Source of the DNA: Malaciobacter marinus
GTDB lineage: Bacteria > Campylobacterota > Campylobacteria > Campylobacterales > Arcobacteraceae
DNA: 64,000 bases
NCBI RefSeq assembly: GCF_003544855.1
Contig: NZ_CP032101.1
Span: forward strand, 558,001 to 622,000
Direction of reading: 5' to 3'
A program made the position numbers and the translations under genes. Below are positions 26,581-36,967 of this stretch, piece after piece (positions within the stretch are counted from its first letter, which is position 1; each line of letters opens with the position of its first letter). Below the pieces are notes generated by a model that saw only the letters and a list, made by a program, of their open reading frames with translations, was not told where the DNA came from and did no database searches.

Positions 26581-28383
26581 ATGTGTGGAATAGTTGGATA
26601 CATCGGCAATAAAAATACAGCAAAAGTACTACTTGATGGTTTAAAAGAGCTTGAATATAGAGGTTATGATTCAGCAGGTTTAGCACTTTTGAATGAAAAT
26701 AATATTGATGTATATAAAGCTTTGGGAAAACTTGAAAACTTAAGAGAAAAAACAAAAGATATTATAAATAAAGAGTTTTACTTAGGAATAGGTCATACAA
26801 GGTGGGCTACTCATGGAAAACCAACTGAATTAAACGCGCATCCTCATTTAGGAGAATATTCTTATGTAGTTCACAATGGAATAATTGAAAATTATAAAGA
26901 GTTAAAAGATGATTTGATAAGCCAAGGACACAAATTTGTATCACAAACTGATACAGAAGTTATAGTTCACTTATTTGAAAATATTAATAATAAAATTAAT
27001 GATACAAAACAAGCTTTTAAAGATACAATTTCAAAACTAAAAGGTGCTTTTTCTATACTTTTAGTTTCTAAAGCGGATCCTAAAAAAATCTTCTTTTTTA
27101 AAAATGGAAGTCCATTAATAATAGCAAAAGGAAATGAGCAAAAGGAGATTCTTTTCTCATCTTCGGATGCTCCTTTGATAGGGTTATGTAAAGAAGTGGT
27201 ATATTTAGAAGATGGAGTTGGTGGCATTGCAAGTGCTGATGAAATCGAGTTTTTTGATGATAATTACACTTGGAGTTCATTACCATCTTCAAAACAGTAT
27301 GCACAAAAAGATGGCTTTAGATTTTTTATGGAAAAAGAGATTTATGAACAAAGTGATGTTGTAAGTGATTGTATGCTTGAAAGAGTAAAAGATGAAACAA
27401 CATCATTTGATGAGATTAATGATTCTATTTTAGATGGAATTAATGAAATTAAAATTTGTGCATGTGGTACTAGTTATCACGCAGGAATTACTTCTTCTTA
27501 TCTTTTTGAAAGATTAAGTAAGATTAAGTGTAATGTTGAAATTGCAAGTGAATTTAGATATAAACAGCCTTTATTAACAAAAGACACGCTTTTTATAGTT
27601 ATTTCGCAAAGTGGAGAAACTGCAGATACTTTAGAAGTTTTAAAAATGGCAAAAAAAGCTGGGCTTAAAACTTTAGTTATTTGCAATGTTGATAACTCTT
27701 CTATGACAAGACTTGCTCATTATTCAATTTTAACAAGAGCAGGGATTGAAAAAGGAGTTGCTTCGACAAAAGCTTTTTCAACGCAAACAGTAACACTTTG
27801 GATGTTAGCTTTATATTTTGCAAATGTAAAAAAATCTATAAGTAATGAAGTTATGCAAAAAGAGTTAACAGCCTTAAGAGAAGTTCCAAATGCACTAAAA
27901 ATTGAAGATAAAATTCATGAAAAAACAAGAAGATTATCTAAAAGATACCTTCACGGTCATGGGTTCTTTTTTATTGGTAGGGATGTATTTTATCCTTTAG
28001 CTTTAGAAGGAGCTTTAAAGCTTAAAGAGATTTCTTACTTACATGCTGAGGGGTATCCAGCAGGTGAGATGAAGCATGGACCAATTGCACTAGCTGATCC
28101 AGAGCTATTTACAATTGCTTTAATGCCTCAAAATCTTCTTTATGACAAGGTTAAGTCAAATGTTGAAGAATTAAGTGCTAGAGATAGCACTATTTGCTCG
28201 ATTTCATCGCTTGATTTTGAGTTAAGTGATGATTTTGTAAAAATACAAGAAACTAATCACTATATGCTGGAATTTTTTGAGATGTTAGTTGTTGTACAAC
28301 TTTTATCAATGGAGATTTCAATAAGATTAGGAAATGATGTTGATATGCCAAGAAACTTGGCAAAATCAGTAACTGTAGAGTAA
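26581..28383 (+). CDS. glmS: Glutamine-fructose-6-phosphate aminotransferase
   Basis: This 600-residue enzyme makes glucosamine-6-phosphate, the first step towards UDP-GlcNAc for peptidoglycan and lipopolysaccharide. It starts MCGIVGYIG, with Cys2 the glutaminase nucleophile (hence the start is certain). The N-terminal Ntn-amidotransferase domain shows HTRWATHGKP and HNGIIENY. Two SIS isomerase domains follow (ACGTSYHAG, ISQSGETADT, AEGYPAGEMKHGP). It ends KSVTVE as usual. No glmS ribozyme is seen upstream. Confidence 0.97.
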   Translation: MCGIVGYIGNKNTAKVLLDGLKELEYRGYDSAGLALLNENNIDVYKALGKLENLREKTKDIINKEFYLGIGHTRWATHGKPTELNAHPHLGEYSYVVHNGIIENYKELKDDLISQGHKFVSQTDTEVIVHLFENINNKINDTKQAFKDTISKLKGAFSILLVSKADPKKIFFFKNGSPLIIAKGNEQKEILFSSSDAPLIGLCKEVVYLEDGVGGIASADEIEFFDDNYTWSSLPSSKQYAQKDGFRFFMEKEIYEQSDVVSDCMLERVKDETTSFDEINDSILDGINEIKICACGTSYHAGITSSYLFERLSKIKCNVEIASEFRYKQPLLTKDTLFIVISQSGETADTLEVLKMAKKAGLKTLVICNVDNSSMTRLAHYSILTRAGIEKGVASTKAFSTQTVTLWMLALYFANVKKSISNEVMQKELTALREVPNALKIEDKIHEKTRRLSKRYLHGHGFFFIGRDVFYPLALEGALKLKEISYLHAEGYPAGEMKHGPIALADPELFTIALMPQNLLYDKVKSNVEELSARDSTICSISSLDFELSDDFVKIQETNHYMLEFFEMLVVVQLLSMEISIRLGNDVDMPRNLAKSVTVE

Positions 28384-28391
28384 TATTCAAC

Positions 28392-28424
28392 TTGCTGCAA
28401 TATTTGTTATTTTTTAGGCAGCAA
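28392..28424 (+). other. Stem-loop between glmS and metK
   Basis: TTGCTGC (28392-28398) can pair with GCAGCAA (28418-28424) around a 19-nt T-rich loop, about 58 bp before the metK start. No T-run follows the stem, so it is a poor terminator. It may be a processing or regulatory structure in the metK leader. No known SAM riboswitch pattern is visible. Confidence 0.35.
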
Positions 28425-28481
28425 TAATGGTAATTAAAAATAATGGAAAACAAAAATGGAAAACCTAAGAGGAAAACAAAG

Positions 28482-29693
28482 ATGGAAAACAAAAATCAAT
28501 ATTTATTCACTTCTGAAGTAGTAAGTGCAGGTCATCCTGACAAATGTGCTGATATTATTGCAGATACAATAGTAGATAAATTAATTATAGAAGATAGTAA
28601 TAGTAGAGTTGCTTCTGAAGTATTTGTTGCAGGTAAAAATGTAGTAATAGGCGGAGAAGTTAAATCAAATTGTCAGTTAAGTAATGAAGATTATGAAAAA
28701 TTAGTAAAAGATGCCCTTGCAAAAATAGGCTATGATGGAAAATCTTCTTTTACAAAAGAACAATGTTTGCACCCTGATGATGTAAATGTGAAAGTATTAT
28801 TAAATCAACAAAGCCCTGATATTAATCAAGGTGTTGATCGAGATTCGGGTGAAATTGGTGCTGGTGATCAAGGTATTATGTTTGGTTTTGCTTCAACTGA
28901 AACAGCAGATTTAATGCCAGCTGCAATAACTTATGCTAGAATGCTTTGTGATAAAGTATATAATTATGCATTAAAACATAAGCATAAATTAGGTGTTGAT
29001 ATTAAAACACAAGTTACTGTTGATTATGGAACTAAAGAAAATTTTGAAAATTGTAATCCACAAAAGATTCATACAATTGTTGTTAGTGCACCTTCTGTTG
29101 AAGATATGCCAATTGAAGAAGTAAGAGAGTTAATCCAAGGATTAATTGATGACACAGGTCTTCCAACATCTATGTATGATAAAGATAATACAATTATTCA
29201 TATTAATCCAACTGGAAGATATGTATCTCATTCATCATTACATGATAGTGGATTAACAGGAAGAAAATTAATTGTTGATTCATTTGGTGGATATGCACCA
29301 ATTGGTGGTGGAGCTCAAAGTTCAAAAGATTATACAAAAGTTGATAGAAGTGGATTATATGCAGCAAGATGGATTGCAAAACAAATTGTAGCAGCAGGAC
29401 TTGCACAAAAAGCAGTAGTTCAAATTTCATATGCAATTGGTGTAGCTAGACCTACATCTATTTCTGTTGATACAATGGGAACTTATACAAGTGTAAATGA
29501 TGATAAGTTATCACAATTTGTAATGGACAATTATCCATTAACACCAAAATGGATTATTGATAAATTTGGATTAGATAAGCCATCAGAAGAGACATTTTTA
29601 TATGCAGATGTTGCAAGTAGAGGTCAAGTGGGACAAAGTGATTACCCATGGGAAAAACTTGACGAAGTAGAGAAATTTAAGAATATTAAATAA
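28482..29693 (+). CDS. metK: S-adenosylmethionine synthetase
   Basis: This enzyme converts methionine and ATP to SAM, the methyl donor used here by UbiE, PrmA and RlmH. The core motifs are SEVVSAGHPDKCADIIADTIVD, GAGDQGIMFGFA and GGGAQSSKDYTKVDRSG (loop and P-loop). I chose the ATG at 28482, preceded by AAGAGGA, giving MENKNQYLFTSE. The same 15 bases, ATGGAAAACAAAAAT, also occur 39 bp upstream in frame at 28443, but that copy lacks a good ribosome-binding site. Confidence 0.96.
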   Translation: MENKNQYLFTSEVVSAGHPDKCADIIADTIVDKLIIEDSNSRVASEVFVAGKNVVIGGEVKSNCQLSNEDYEKLVKDALAKIGYDGKSSFTKEQCLHPDDVNVKVLLNQQSPDINQGVDRDSGEIGAGDQGIMFGFASTETADLMPAAITYARMLCDKVYNYALKHKHKLGVDIKTQVTVDYGTKENFENCNPQKIHTIVVSAPSVEDMPIEEVRELIQGLIDDTGLPTSMYDKDNTIIHINPTGRYVSHSSLHDSGLTGRKLIVDSFGGYAPIGGGAQSSKDYTKVDRSGLYAARWIAKQIVAAGLAQKAVVQISYAIGVARPTSISVDTMGTYTSVNDDKLSQFVMDNYPLTPKWIIDKFGLDKPSEETFLYADVASRGQVGQSDYPWEKLDEVEKFKNIK

Positions 29694-29722
29694 AGATTAT
29701 GTAGTTTAGTAAAGGATTTAGA

Positions 29723-30592
29723 ATGGATTTAAAAGACTTGTTTAGCAAAATATCATTTGATAGGAAAAAGGAACAACCAAGTAAAAAAGATGCTCCTTCT
29801 CATTGGGTTAAATGCCCTGAGTGTAATGCTTTAATGTTCTTTAAAGAAGTAGAGAACCAAGAAAATATTTGTCCAAAGTGTAATTTTCATATGAGAATTG
29901 GAGCTAAAAAAAGAATAGAGTCTTTAGCAGATAATGACTCTTTTGTAGAGTATGATACTGACTTAAAACCAGTTGATCCATTGAATTTTGTTGATAAAAA
30001 ATCATACAAAAAAAGAGTAGATGAAGCACAGAAAAAAACTGGAAGAACTTCTGCTGTTGTAAGTGGTGAATGTACGATAAATTCAAAACCTGTACAAATA
30101 GTTGTTTTTGATTTTGCATTTATGGGTGGAAGTTTAGGCTCAGTTGAAGGTGAAAAGATTGTAAGAGCAGTAAACAGAGCAATGGAAAAACATCAAGGCT
30201 TAATAATTATTTCTGCATCAGGTGGTGCTAGAATGCAAGAGTCAACATTTTCACTTATGCAAATGGCAAAAACTTCTGCTGCACTTAAAAAACTTGATGC
30301 TTTAGGTTTACCATATATATCAATTTTAACAGATCCTACGATGGGTGGTGTATCTGCATCTTTCGCATTTTTAGGAGATATTATTATTGCTGAACCTGGT
30401 GCATTAATTGGTTTTGCAGGACAAAGAGTTATTAAGCAAACTATTGGAGCTGATTTACCTGAGGGCTTCCAAAGAGCAGAATTTTTACTTGAAAAAGGTT
30501 CTATTGATATGGTGGTTAATAGAGCAAAAATGAAAAAAACACTAAGTGATCTTTTAACAATGTTTTATAAAGAATCCACTCAAGCTAGTTAA
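29723..30592 (+). CDS. accD: Acetyl-CoA carboxylase carboxyltransferase beta subunit
   Basis: This 289-residue subunit transfers the carboxyl from biotin to acetyl-CoA in fatty acid synthesis. An N-terminal zinc ribbon is present ([10 protein letters not shown] ... CPKCNFHM). The crotonase-like core has [29 protein letters not shown] and [18 protein letters not shown]. The stop shares a base with the thiE-like start, so translation is coupled. Confidence 0.96.
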   Translation: MDLKDLFSKISFDRKKEQPSKKDAPSHWVKCPECNALMFFKEVENQENICPKCNFHMRIGAKKRIESLADNDSFVEYDTDLKPVDPLNFVDKKSYKKRVDEAQKKTGRTSAVVSGECTINSKPVQIVVFDFAFMGGSLGSVEGEKIVRAVNRAMEKHQGLIIISASGGARMQESTFSLMQMAKTSAALKKLDALGLPYISILTDPTMGGVSASFAFLGDIIIAEPGALIGFAGQRVIKQTIGADLPEGFQRAEFLLEKGSIDMVVNRAKMKKTLSDLLTMFYKESTQAS

Positions 30593-31206
30593 TGAATCCT
30601 ACTAAACTTGAGAGGCTTTTAGATATTGATTTAAAAGCCTCTTTTAACAATACTTATGGACTTTGTGATTTTGAAATTCTAAAAAGAAAAAATATAAATT
30701 TAGAAGAGTTTGTAAAAATTTGTAAAAAGAAAAATATAAAACTAGTTCAATATAGAGATAAAATCAATAATGATAATATTCAAATTGAAAATTTAAATTT
30801 TTTAAGATCTAAACTTAATATACCAATTATTATAAATGATAAGTTAAATATAATTGATTATGCAGATGGAATTCATCTGGGGCAAGAGGATTTTCATAAA
30901 ATTCATAAAGATAAAAAAATTGCGTTAAAACTAATAAGAGCTAAGATAAAAGATAAACTTTTAGGTCTTTCTACACATAATGAAGTAGAAATACTTGAAG
31001 CAAATGAACTTGATTTAGATATGATAGGTCTTGGAGCATATAAAGCAACTAAAACAAAAGATGTGTCAAATATTTTAGGTGATAAAATATCTTATTTAGC
31101 AAAAATTTCAAAACATCCTGTTTGTGCAATTGGTTCTGTAAAATGTGATGATGATATTAAAAATGTGCATTTTAATGTCGTAGGAAGTGGACTTTATGAA
31201 GATTAA
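30592..31206 (+). CDS. Thiamine-phosphate synthase-like protein
   Basis: This 204-residue TIM-barrel protein of the ThiE/TenI family shows LVQYRDKIN (diphosphate site region), IPIIINDKLNIIDYADGIHLGQEDF, LGLSTHNEVE, and a C-terminal phosphate-binding VVGSG. ThiE joins the pyrimidine and thiazole halves of thiamine. TenI-like paralogues share these motifs, so enzyme versus regulator is not fully settled. It sits between accD and rlmH in a tight operon. Confidence 0.8.
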   Translation: MNPTKLERLLDIDLKASFNNTYGLCDFEILKRKNINLEEFVKICKKKNIKLVQYRDKINNDNIQIENLNFLRSKLNIPIIINDKLNIIDYADGIHLGQEDFHKIHKDKKIALKLIRAKIKDKLLGLSTHNEVEILEANELDLDMIGLGAYKATKTKDVSNILGDKISYLAKISKHPVCAIGSVKCDDDIKNVHFNVVGSGLYED

Positions 31207-31657
31207 TATATACTCTATAATGAAACCATCAAATGATGAATTTGATAAATTAACAAAAGAATTTATCAAAATGAGTTTGAAATATGCAAAAGTAGAAATT
31301 CATTACATTTTTAATAAAAAAATAGCAAAAGCTCAAACTTTAAGTGAAGATGAGGCTAAAAAATCATATAGTGAAGTATATGAACCGCATCTAAAAAACT
31401 CAAGTTTAAATATTGCATTAGATGTATTAGGTAAAAAAATTGATAGTTTTAAATTTTCAAAAATTTTCGATAATAATTCAGAAATTAATTTTTTTATTGG
31501 AGGAGCATTTGGTTTTGAAAAAGAATTTTTAAATAAATGTGACACAATAATAAGCTTGAGTGAATTGACAATGGCTCATAAAATTGCCCATCTTGTATTG
31601 ATTGAACAAGTGTTTCGAGGTCTTTGTATTAAAAATAATCATCCTTATCATAAGTAA
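31196..31657 (+). CDS. rlmH: 23S rRNA pseudouridine-1915 N3-methyltransferase
   Basis: This SPOUT methyltransferase modifies pseudouridine 1915 of 23S rRNA. The ATG at 31196 gives the family-typical MKINIYSIMKPS and has TAGGAAG upstream; a GTG at 31187 is less likely. The knot region includes FFIGGAFGFEKEFLNKCD, LSLSELTMAHKIAHLVLIEQVFRGLCI-type elements, and a C-terminal HPYHK. It overlaps the thiE-like gene by 11 bp. Confidence 0.95.
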   Translation: MKINIYSIMKPSNDEFDKLTKEFIKMSLKYAKVEIHYIFNKKIAKAQTLSEDEAKKSYSEVYEPHLKNSSLNIALDVLGKKIDSFKFSKIFDNNSEINFFIGGAFGFEKEFLNKCDTIISLSELTMAHKIAHLVLIEQVFRGLCIKNNHPYHK

Positions 31658-31705
31658 TTTATTAAATTTTTTGTATAATACTCAAATTTTCAATAAGGGA
31701 TGAGA

Positions 31706-32062
31706 GTGGCTAATACAAAACAAATACAAGAGTTAAAAGATACTTTAGTTATTAGAAGAGAGCAAATAATAAAAAGTATTGATGGAAGTAGAGAAAGTAT
31801 AAACTCTTTAAAAGATACAGAGTGCAATGATGATTATGATTATGCAGAAGTTTCAAGTGATAGTTTTAAAGAAGGAATTATTGCAAATCAACAAGTTAAA
31901 GAGTTAAACGAAATAGAAGACGCCTTGAAAAGAATAGAAAAAGGTAAATATGGTATTTGTGAAATGTGTGATGAGTTAATCGCTATTGGTAGATTAAGAG
32001 CAAAACCATTTGCAAAATTTTGTACACCTTGTAGAGAAATATATGAGGTAGAACAACAGTAG
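31706..32062 (+). CDS. DksA/TraR-type zinc-finger protein
   Basis: This protein of about 118 residues has the DksA/TraR arrangement. A long coiled-coil N-terminal region with acidic residues at the turn (ECNDDYDYAEVSSDSF) is followed by a C4-type zinc finger, CEMCDELIAIGRLRAKPFAKFC and CREIYE. Such proteins bind RNA polymerase through the secondary channel and tune transcription with or without ppGpp. I prefer the GTG at 31706, six bases after AAGGGA; the in-frame ATG at 31700 is too close to that site. Confidence 0.85.
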   Translation: MANTKQIQELKDTLVIRREQIIKSIDGSRESINSLKDTECNDDYDYAEVSSDSFKEGIIANQQVKELNEIEDALKRIEKGKYGICEMCDELIAIGRLRAKPFAKFCTPCREIYEVEQQ

Positions 32063-32075
32063 AAAAGGAATAGTT

Positions 32076-33092
32076 GTGGGACTTAAAAAATATATTGTAT
32101 TTTCAATTTTATTAATAATTTTAATTTTTGGTTATGTGTTTAGTGTAGAACCTGGTGAGTATAAAATTACTGTTCTTGATATTTCACTTACATTACCAAT
32201 TGCGGTTTGGGTAATTTTACCATTACTTGTGCTTTTTATAGGAAGTGTTTCTCATATGCTTTATTATAGTTTAAAAAGCTATTTAAAATATAGAGCAATT
32301 TTAAAAGATGAAGAAAATATCATGCAAAGTATAAAAGCTTATTTATTACAAAAAGGTGATAAAACAAGTTATAAAACAAAAGCTTTTAAAGATATTTCTA
32401 ATATTCTTTCACAAATTAATTTCGAGGTTAAAGATTCAAGTTTTACAACTTCAAATAATGAAATTAATAAAATAGTTTCACTAATAAAAGATATTAATAA
32501 TGGAACTTATGTTCAAGATAAAGATTTAAAATTAGAACCAACTTCAAAATTAGCACATAAAAACTTATTAAATAAAGTAGATGCTGAGATTGATTTTTGT
32601 GTAGAAGTTTTAAAAAAACCAATGAATTATAGTTCTGATGTTATAAAAAAAGCTTTTTTAAATGTTGTTGAAGAAAAAAGTATGACAACTGTTAAGAAAC
32701 TTTATGAAAATGTAACTTTAGATAAAGAAATGGGAAAAAAACTTTTTGAAAAAAGTGCAAAAAATCCAGACTTTGCTATAATAAATGAAGAAGTTATAAA
32801 AATTACTAAAAACTTAGATTATGAAAAAAATGATTATTTAGAGTTAGCAAAACTTTATAAAGATGCATATCAACCTGATGATTTAATCTCACTATTTGAA
32901 GATTTGTCAAAAGAGATTGATTGTAGTACAGAAGCTTATCTTTATGTATTATTTGAGTTTGAAATGATAGATAGAATTAGAGAGTTATTAACAAGTTATA
33001 CAGATGAAGAATATCCTGCATTTAGAGCATTGATTGATCTTAAAGATTCTGGAAAACAATACTCTTTAGAAAGTCTTTGTTACAAAAGCTAA
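32076..33092 (+). CDS. Conserved membrane-anchored protein of unknown function
   Basis: This 338-residue protein starts at GTG after AAAAGGA. Two hydrophobic segments (about residues 5-24 and 40-62) form a membrane hairpin. The remaining 270 residues are mostly charged helices, probably cytosolic, with repeat-like acidic helices. I recognise no catalytic motif. I recall a hypothetical gene at the same position in Campylobacter, between the DksA-like and dihydrouridine synthase genes. Its stop overlaps the dus start by one base. Confidence 0.8.
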   Translation: MGLKKYIVFSILLIILIFGYVFSVEPGEYKITVLDISLTLPIAVWVILPLLVLFIGSVSHMLYYSLKSYLKYRAILKDEENIMQSIKAYLLQKGDKTSYKTKAFKDISNILSQINFEVKDSSFTTSNNEINKIVSLIKDINNGTYVQDKDLKLEPTSKLAHKNLLNKVDAEIDFCVEVLKKPMNYSSDVIKKAFLNVVEEKSMTTVKKLYENVTLDKEMGKKLFEKSAKNPDFAIINEEVIKITKNLDYEKNDYLELAKLYKDAYQPDDLISLFEDLSKEIDCSTEAYLYVLFEFEMIDRIRELLTSYTDEEYPAFRALIDLKDSGKQYSLESLCYKS

Positions 33093-34024
33093 TGAAAGAG
33101 AAAATTAATTTTAGCCAACCCCTTATGGTGTTGGCTCCACTTGCTGGATATACAGATTTACCTTTTAGAAGAGTAGTTAAAAAATTTGGTGCTGATTTAA
33201 CAATATCAGAAATGATATCTTCAAACGCTTTAGTTTATAAATCAGAAAAAACTTTAAAAATGATAGAGAAGTCCCCAACTGAAGATCCTTATTTTGTACA
33301 AATTGCAGGTAATAAACCAGAGTTAGTAAGAGATGCGGTTGAAATACTAAACGAAATTGATGGAATTGATGGAATTGATTTAAATTGTGGCTGTCCTGCT
33401 CCTAAAGTTTTCAATCATGGTTCTGGTTCAAATCTTTTAGGAGATTTGAAAAAATTAGAAGAGATATTAAGTACAGTTAAAAAATATAACAAGAAACAAT
33501 ATACAACAGCAAAAGTAAGACTTGGTGTAAATGAAAAAATACCAGTTGAAATTGGAAAAGTTGTTGAAGCTTGTGGTGTTGACTTTGTATCAGTTCATGG
33601 AAGAACAAGAGCTGGAAAGTATAAAGCTCCTGTTGATTATGATGCAATAAAAGCAATGAAGGAAGCTATTAATATTCCTGTAATTGCAAATGGGGATATA
33701 AAAGATTATAATAAAGCTAAAGAAGTATTAAATTATACAAATGCTGATGGTTTGATGATTGGACGTGGTGCAATTGGAAAACCATGGGTATTTTATCAAC
33801 TAAAAAATGGTGTTGAAGATATTTCAGAAGCTATGAAAAAAGAGATTATTTTAGAACATTATGATGCTGTCATTGATTTTCATGGCGAACATGGTGCTAA
33901 AATGTTTAGAAAATTACTACATTCATACTCTAAAGGTTACACTGGTGCCAATGAATTTAGAGATATAATAAATCGTGTTCATGATATTAAAATTATGAGA
34001 GATATGATAGAAAGCTTTTTTTAA
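33092..34024 (+). CDS. dus: tRNA-dihydrouridine synthase
   Basis: This FMN enzyme of about 310 residues reduces uridine in the D-loop of tRNA. It shows APLAGYTDLPFRRVVKKFGAD, IDLNCGCPAPKVFNHGSGSNLL with the catalytic Cys, VSVHGRTRAGKYK, and VIANGDIKD ... GLMIGRGAIGKPW. The TAATG junction with the preceding gene sets the start at 33092; an upstream TTG lies inside that gene. It is nearest to the DusB-type subfamily by pattern. Confidence 0.92.
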   Translation: MKEKINFSQPLMVLAPLAGYTDLPFRRVVKKFGADLTISEMISSNALVYKSEKTLKMIEKSPTEDPYFVQIAGNKPELVRDAVEILNEIDGIDGIDLNCGCPAPKVFNHGSGSNLLGDLKKLEEILSTVKKYNKKQYTTAKVRLGVNEKIPVEIGKVVEACGVDFVSVHGRTRAGKYKAPVDYDAIKAMKEAINIPVIANGDIKDYNKAKEVLNYTNADGLMIGRGAIGKPWVFYQLKNGVEDISEAMKKEIILEHYDAVIDFHGEHGAKMFRKLLHSYSKGYTGANEFRDIINRVHDIKIMRDMIESFF

Positions 34025-34079
34025 TGAATTTTAAACAGATATTTGGATAAAATATTTCACTTTTAGAAAAAGGAAATAT

Positions 34080-34886
34080 TTGTCTGAATATTATTTTGAA
34101 TTAACAATTAAACCTAAAAACAATTATGAACAATTTCTTGAACTATTGAGTGCTTTAACAAATGAAGCTATAGAAGAAAAAAATGGACTGCTTATAGCAA
34201 GAAGTGAAGATGATTTAACTCATATAGAGTTTGGAATAAATGAATTTGCAAAAAGATTAAATATCTCTTGTGAAACAAAATGTGAAAAAATAGAAAATCA
34301 AGACTGGATTTTGAATTATCAAAAAAGTGTAAAAGCAGTAGAAGTTGGAAACTTTTTTATTAGACCCTCTTGGGAAGATAAAAAAGAAGATAAAATTGAT
34401 ATAATCATAGATCCTGCTTTATCATTTGGTTCAGGTCACCATGAAACAACTTCTTCTTGCATTTTAGCAATAGATCAGTTTGTTAAAAAAGATAGTGATG
34501 TCTTAGATGTAGGGTGTGGTAGTGGAATATTATCAATTGCAGCTTCAAAGTTGGGATGTAATGTAGATATTTGTGACACAGATGAAGTTTGCATAGCTGA
34601 TACAAAAGAGAATTTTAAATTAAATAGTGTAAACTTTTATAATAGTTGGATAGGTTCAGCTAACAATGCAGTGAAAAAGTATGATGTTGTAATTGCAAAT
34701 ATTGTTGCTGATGTTTTAGTAATGATTCATAAAGATTTAAAAAATTGCTTAAATGATGGTGGTATTTTAATAGTATCAGGAATTTTGGATAAACATCTAG
34801 ATAGGGTTTTGAATAAATTCAAGGACTTAAAAGAATTAGAAGTTATTCACAAAAATGAGTGGGTAACAATAGTATTTTCTAAATAA
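34080..34886 (+). CDS. prmA: Ribosomal protein L11 methyltransferase
   Basis: This 268-residue SAM-dependent enzyme methylates ribosomal protein L11. It starts at TTG after AAAAAGGA. Motifs: DPALSFGSGHHETTSSCI, LDVGCGSGILSIAASKLG (motif I), and VIANIVADVLV. It is followed 18 bp later by ftsH, the same order I recall in Campylobacter. Confidence 0.93.
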   Translation: MSEYYFELTIKPKNNYEQFLELLSALTNEAIEEKNGLLIARSEDDLTHIEFGINEFAKRLNISCETKCEKIENQDWILNYQKSVKAVEVGNFFIRPSWEDKKEDKIDIIIDPALSFGSGHHETTSSCILAIDQFVKKDSDVLDVGCGSGILSIAASKLGCNVDICDTDEVCIADTKENFKLNSVNFYNSWIGSANNAVKKYDVVIANIVADVLVMIHKDLKNCLNDGGILIVSGILDKHLDRVLNKFKDLKELEVIHKNEWVTIVFSK

Positions 34887-34904
34887 AAAAAGGAGTTTTA
34901 TTTT

Positions 34905-36959
34905 ATGTCAAAAAAACAAGATAACAATAACGATAATGGAAAAGGGAATAACTTTTTTAACAATAATCCATTATTAGTTTTTGTGGTATTTTCTATAGTA
35001 ACAATATTAGCTTTTAAAGCTTTATTTCCAGAAGAACAAATGCAAAATGCAGGAAATTCAAATATTGCCTCTTATGGGAAAACAAAGCATAAAACTGTAC
35101 CTTATTCAGAGTTAAAACAGCTAATTTCAGGTGGTCAAATTGAATATGTAGGAATTGGCAATACTCAAATCAAAGCAGTTTCTAAACCTAGTTCAGGCGA
35201 AGTTGTTACTTATACTGCAAGAAGAGTGGTTCCTGATGAAACACTTATTTCAAAATTAGAAAGTAATAATATAGAATATGGTGGAATCAATGAAGAGAAT
35301 GTATTAGCTGATATATTATTTGGATGGGTACTACCTATTTTTATTTTCTTTGCAATTTGGATGTTTTTGGCAAAAAGAATGTCTAAATCTATGGGTGGAG
35401 GAGGAGGCGGTGGCCTTCTTGGAATAGGAAGCTCAAAAAAGATGATTAATTCAGAAAAACCTAAAGTTAAATTTGAAGATATGGCTGGTAATAAAGAAGC
35501 AAAAGAAGAAGTTCAAGAAGTTGTTGATTTTTTATCAGACCCAGATAGATATGTTAAGCTTGGTGCACAAATTCCAAAAGGTGTACTTTTAGTTGGACCT
35601 CCAGGTACTGGTAAAACACTTTTAGCAAAAGCAGTTGCTGGTGAAGCTGATGTACAGTTTTTATCTGTTTCAGGTTCTGCTTTTATAGAGATGTTTGTTG
35701 GTGTTGGTGCAAGTAGAGTTAGAGATTTATTTGAACAAGCTAAAAAAGTTGCTCCTGCTATTATTTTTATTGATGAGATAGATGCAATTGGTAAAAGTAG
35801 AGCAAGTGGTGGACCTATGGGTGGAAATGATGAAAGAGAGCAAACATTAAATCAGCTATTAGCTGAAATGGATGGTTTCTCAACAGAAGCGGCTCCTGTA
35901 ATTGTATTAGCTGCCACAAATAGACCTGAAGTTCTTGACCCAGCTTTACTTAGACCAGGAAGATTTGATAGACAAGTATTAGTTGATAAACCTGATTATG
36001 AGGGTAGAGTTGAAATTTTAAAAGTTCATATTAAAGATGTTAAGCTAGGTGAAAATGTTGATTTAAAAGAAGTTGCAAAAATGACAGCAGGTCTTGCTGG
36101 TGCAGATTTAGCAAATATTATTAATGAAGCAGCTCTATTAGCAGGTCGTGCAAAAAAAGAGCAAGTAGATCCTAGTGATTTTAAAGAAGCAGTTGAAAGA
36201 CAAATAGCTGGTTTAGAGAAAAAATCTAGAAGAATCTCTCCAAAAGAGAGAAGAATAGTTGCATATCATGAATCTGGACATGCATTAATTGCAGAAATTA
36301 CAAAAGGTGCAAAAAAAGTTAACAAAGTATCAATTGTTCCAAGAGGACTTGCTGCGCTTGGATATACTTTAAATACACCTGAAGAAAATAAATATTTAAT
36401 GCAAAAGCATGAACTAATAGCAGAAGTAGATACACTTCTTGGTGGTCGTGCAGCTGAAGAGGTATTTATTGGTGAAATTAGTACTGGTGCTGGAAATGAT
36501 TTAGAAAGAGCAACTGATATAATTAAATCGATGGCTTCTGTTTATGGAATGACTGAAGTTGCAGGTCTTATGGTATTAGAAAAAAGACAAAATCAATTTT
36601 TAGGTGGACAAACACAAAAAGATTTTTCTGATAATATGGCTAGAAATTTAGATGACTTTATAAAAAAAGCATTAAATGATAGATATGAAGCAGTTTTACA
36701 ATCTTTAAAAGACAATAAAGCAGCCATTGAAGAGATGACAGCTGAATTATTAGAAATTGAAGTTATTTCAGGTGAAAGAGTAAGAGAGATAATTAAAGCA
36801 AATGGTGGAATTGTTTTTGAAGCAGAAGATTTACATTCTGATGCTATAAGTGAAGAAGATACAACAACAAAAGAAGATACAGAAAAAACTGATGATAAGC
36901 CTGATGAGAAAGAGAATACGGATTCTTTGAAAAAAGAAGAAAATAGTGAAAATAAATAG
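34905..36959 (+). CDS. ftsH: ATP-dependent zinc metalloprotease FtsH
   Basis: This 684-residue inner-membrane AAA+ protease degrades misfolded membrane and regulatory proteins. It has two transmembrane segments (about 23-42 and 142-162) around a periplasmic domain and a Gly-rich linker. The AAA module follows with Walker [14 protein letters not shown], Walker [12 protein letters not shown] and [15 protein letters not shown]. The zinc site is HESGH. A Glu/Asp/Lys-rich disordered tail of about 40 residues ends the protein. Confidence 0.97.
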   Translation: MSKKQDNNNDNGKGNNFFNNNPLLVFVVFSIVTILAFKALFPEEQMQNAGNSNIASYGKTKHKTVPYSELKQLISGGQIEYVGIGNTQIKAVSKPSSGEVVTYTARRVVPDETLISKLESNNIEYGGINEENVLADILFGWVLPIFIFFAIWMFLAKRMSKSMGGGGGGGLLGIGSSKKMINSEKPKVKFEDMAGNKEAKEEVQEVVDFLSDPDRYVKLGAQIPKGVLLVGPPGTGKTLLAKAVAGEADVQFLSVSGSAFIEMFVGVGASRVRDLFEQAKKVAPAIIFIDEIDAIGKSRASGGPMGGNDEREQTLNQLLAEMDGFSTEAAPVIVLAATNRPEVLDPALLRPGRFDRQVLVDKPDYEGRVEILKVHIKDVKLGENVDLKEVAKMTAGLAGADLANIINEAALLAGRAKKEQVDPSDFKEAVERQIAGLEKKSRRISPKERRIVAYHESGHALIAEITKGAKKVNKVSIVPRGLAALGYTLNTPEENKYLMQKHELIAEVDTLLGGRAAEEVFIGEISTGAGNDLERATDIIKSMASVYGMTEVAGLMVLEKRQNQFLGGQTQKDFSDNMARNLDDFIKKALNDRYEAVLQSLKDNKAAIEEMTAELLEIEVISGERVREIIKANGGIVFEAEDLHSDAISEEDTTTKEDTEKTDDKPDEKENTDSLKKEENSENK

Positions 36960-36967
36960 GCAAAGCT

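Noticed and set aside
28384-28481. SAM riboswitch before metK
   Set aside because: The region is too short and only one simple stem is present; no known SAM aptamer pattern fits.
35395-35430. Phase-variable homopolymer tract
   Set aside because: The G-rich run here encodes a Gly linker of FtsH and is interrupted; no poly-G or poly-C tract of 8 or more was noticed in the window.
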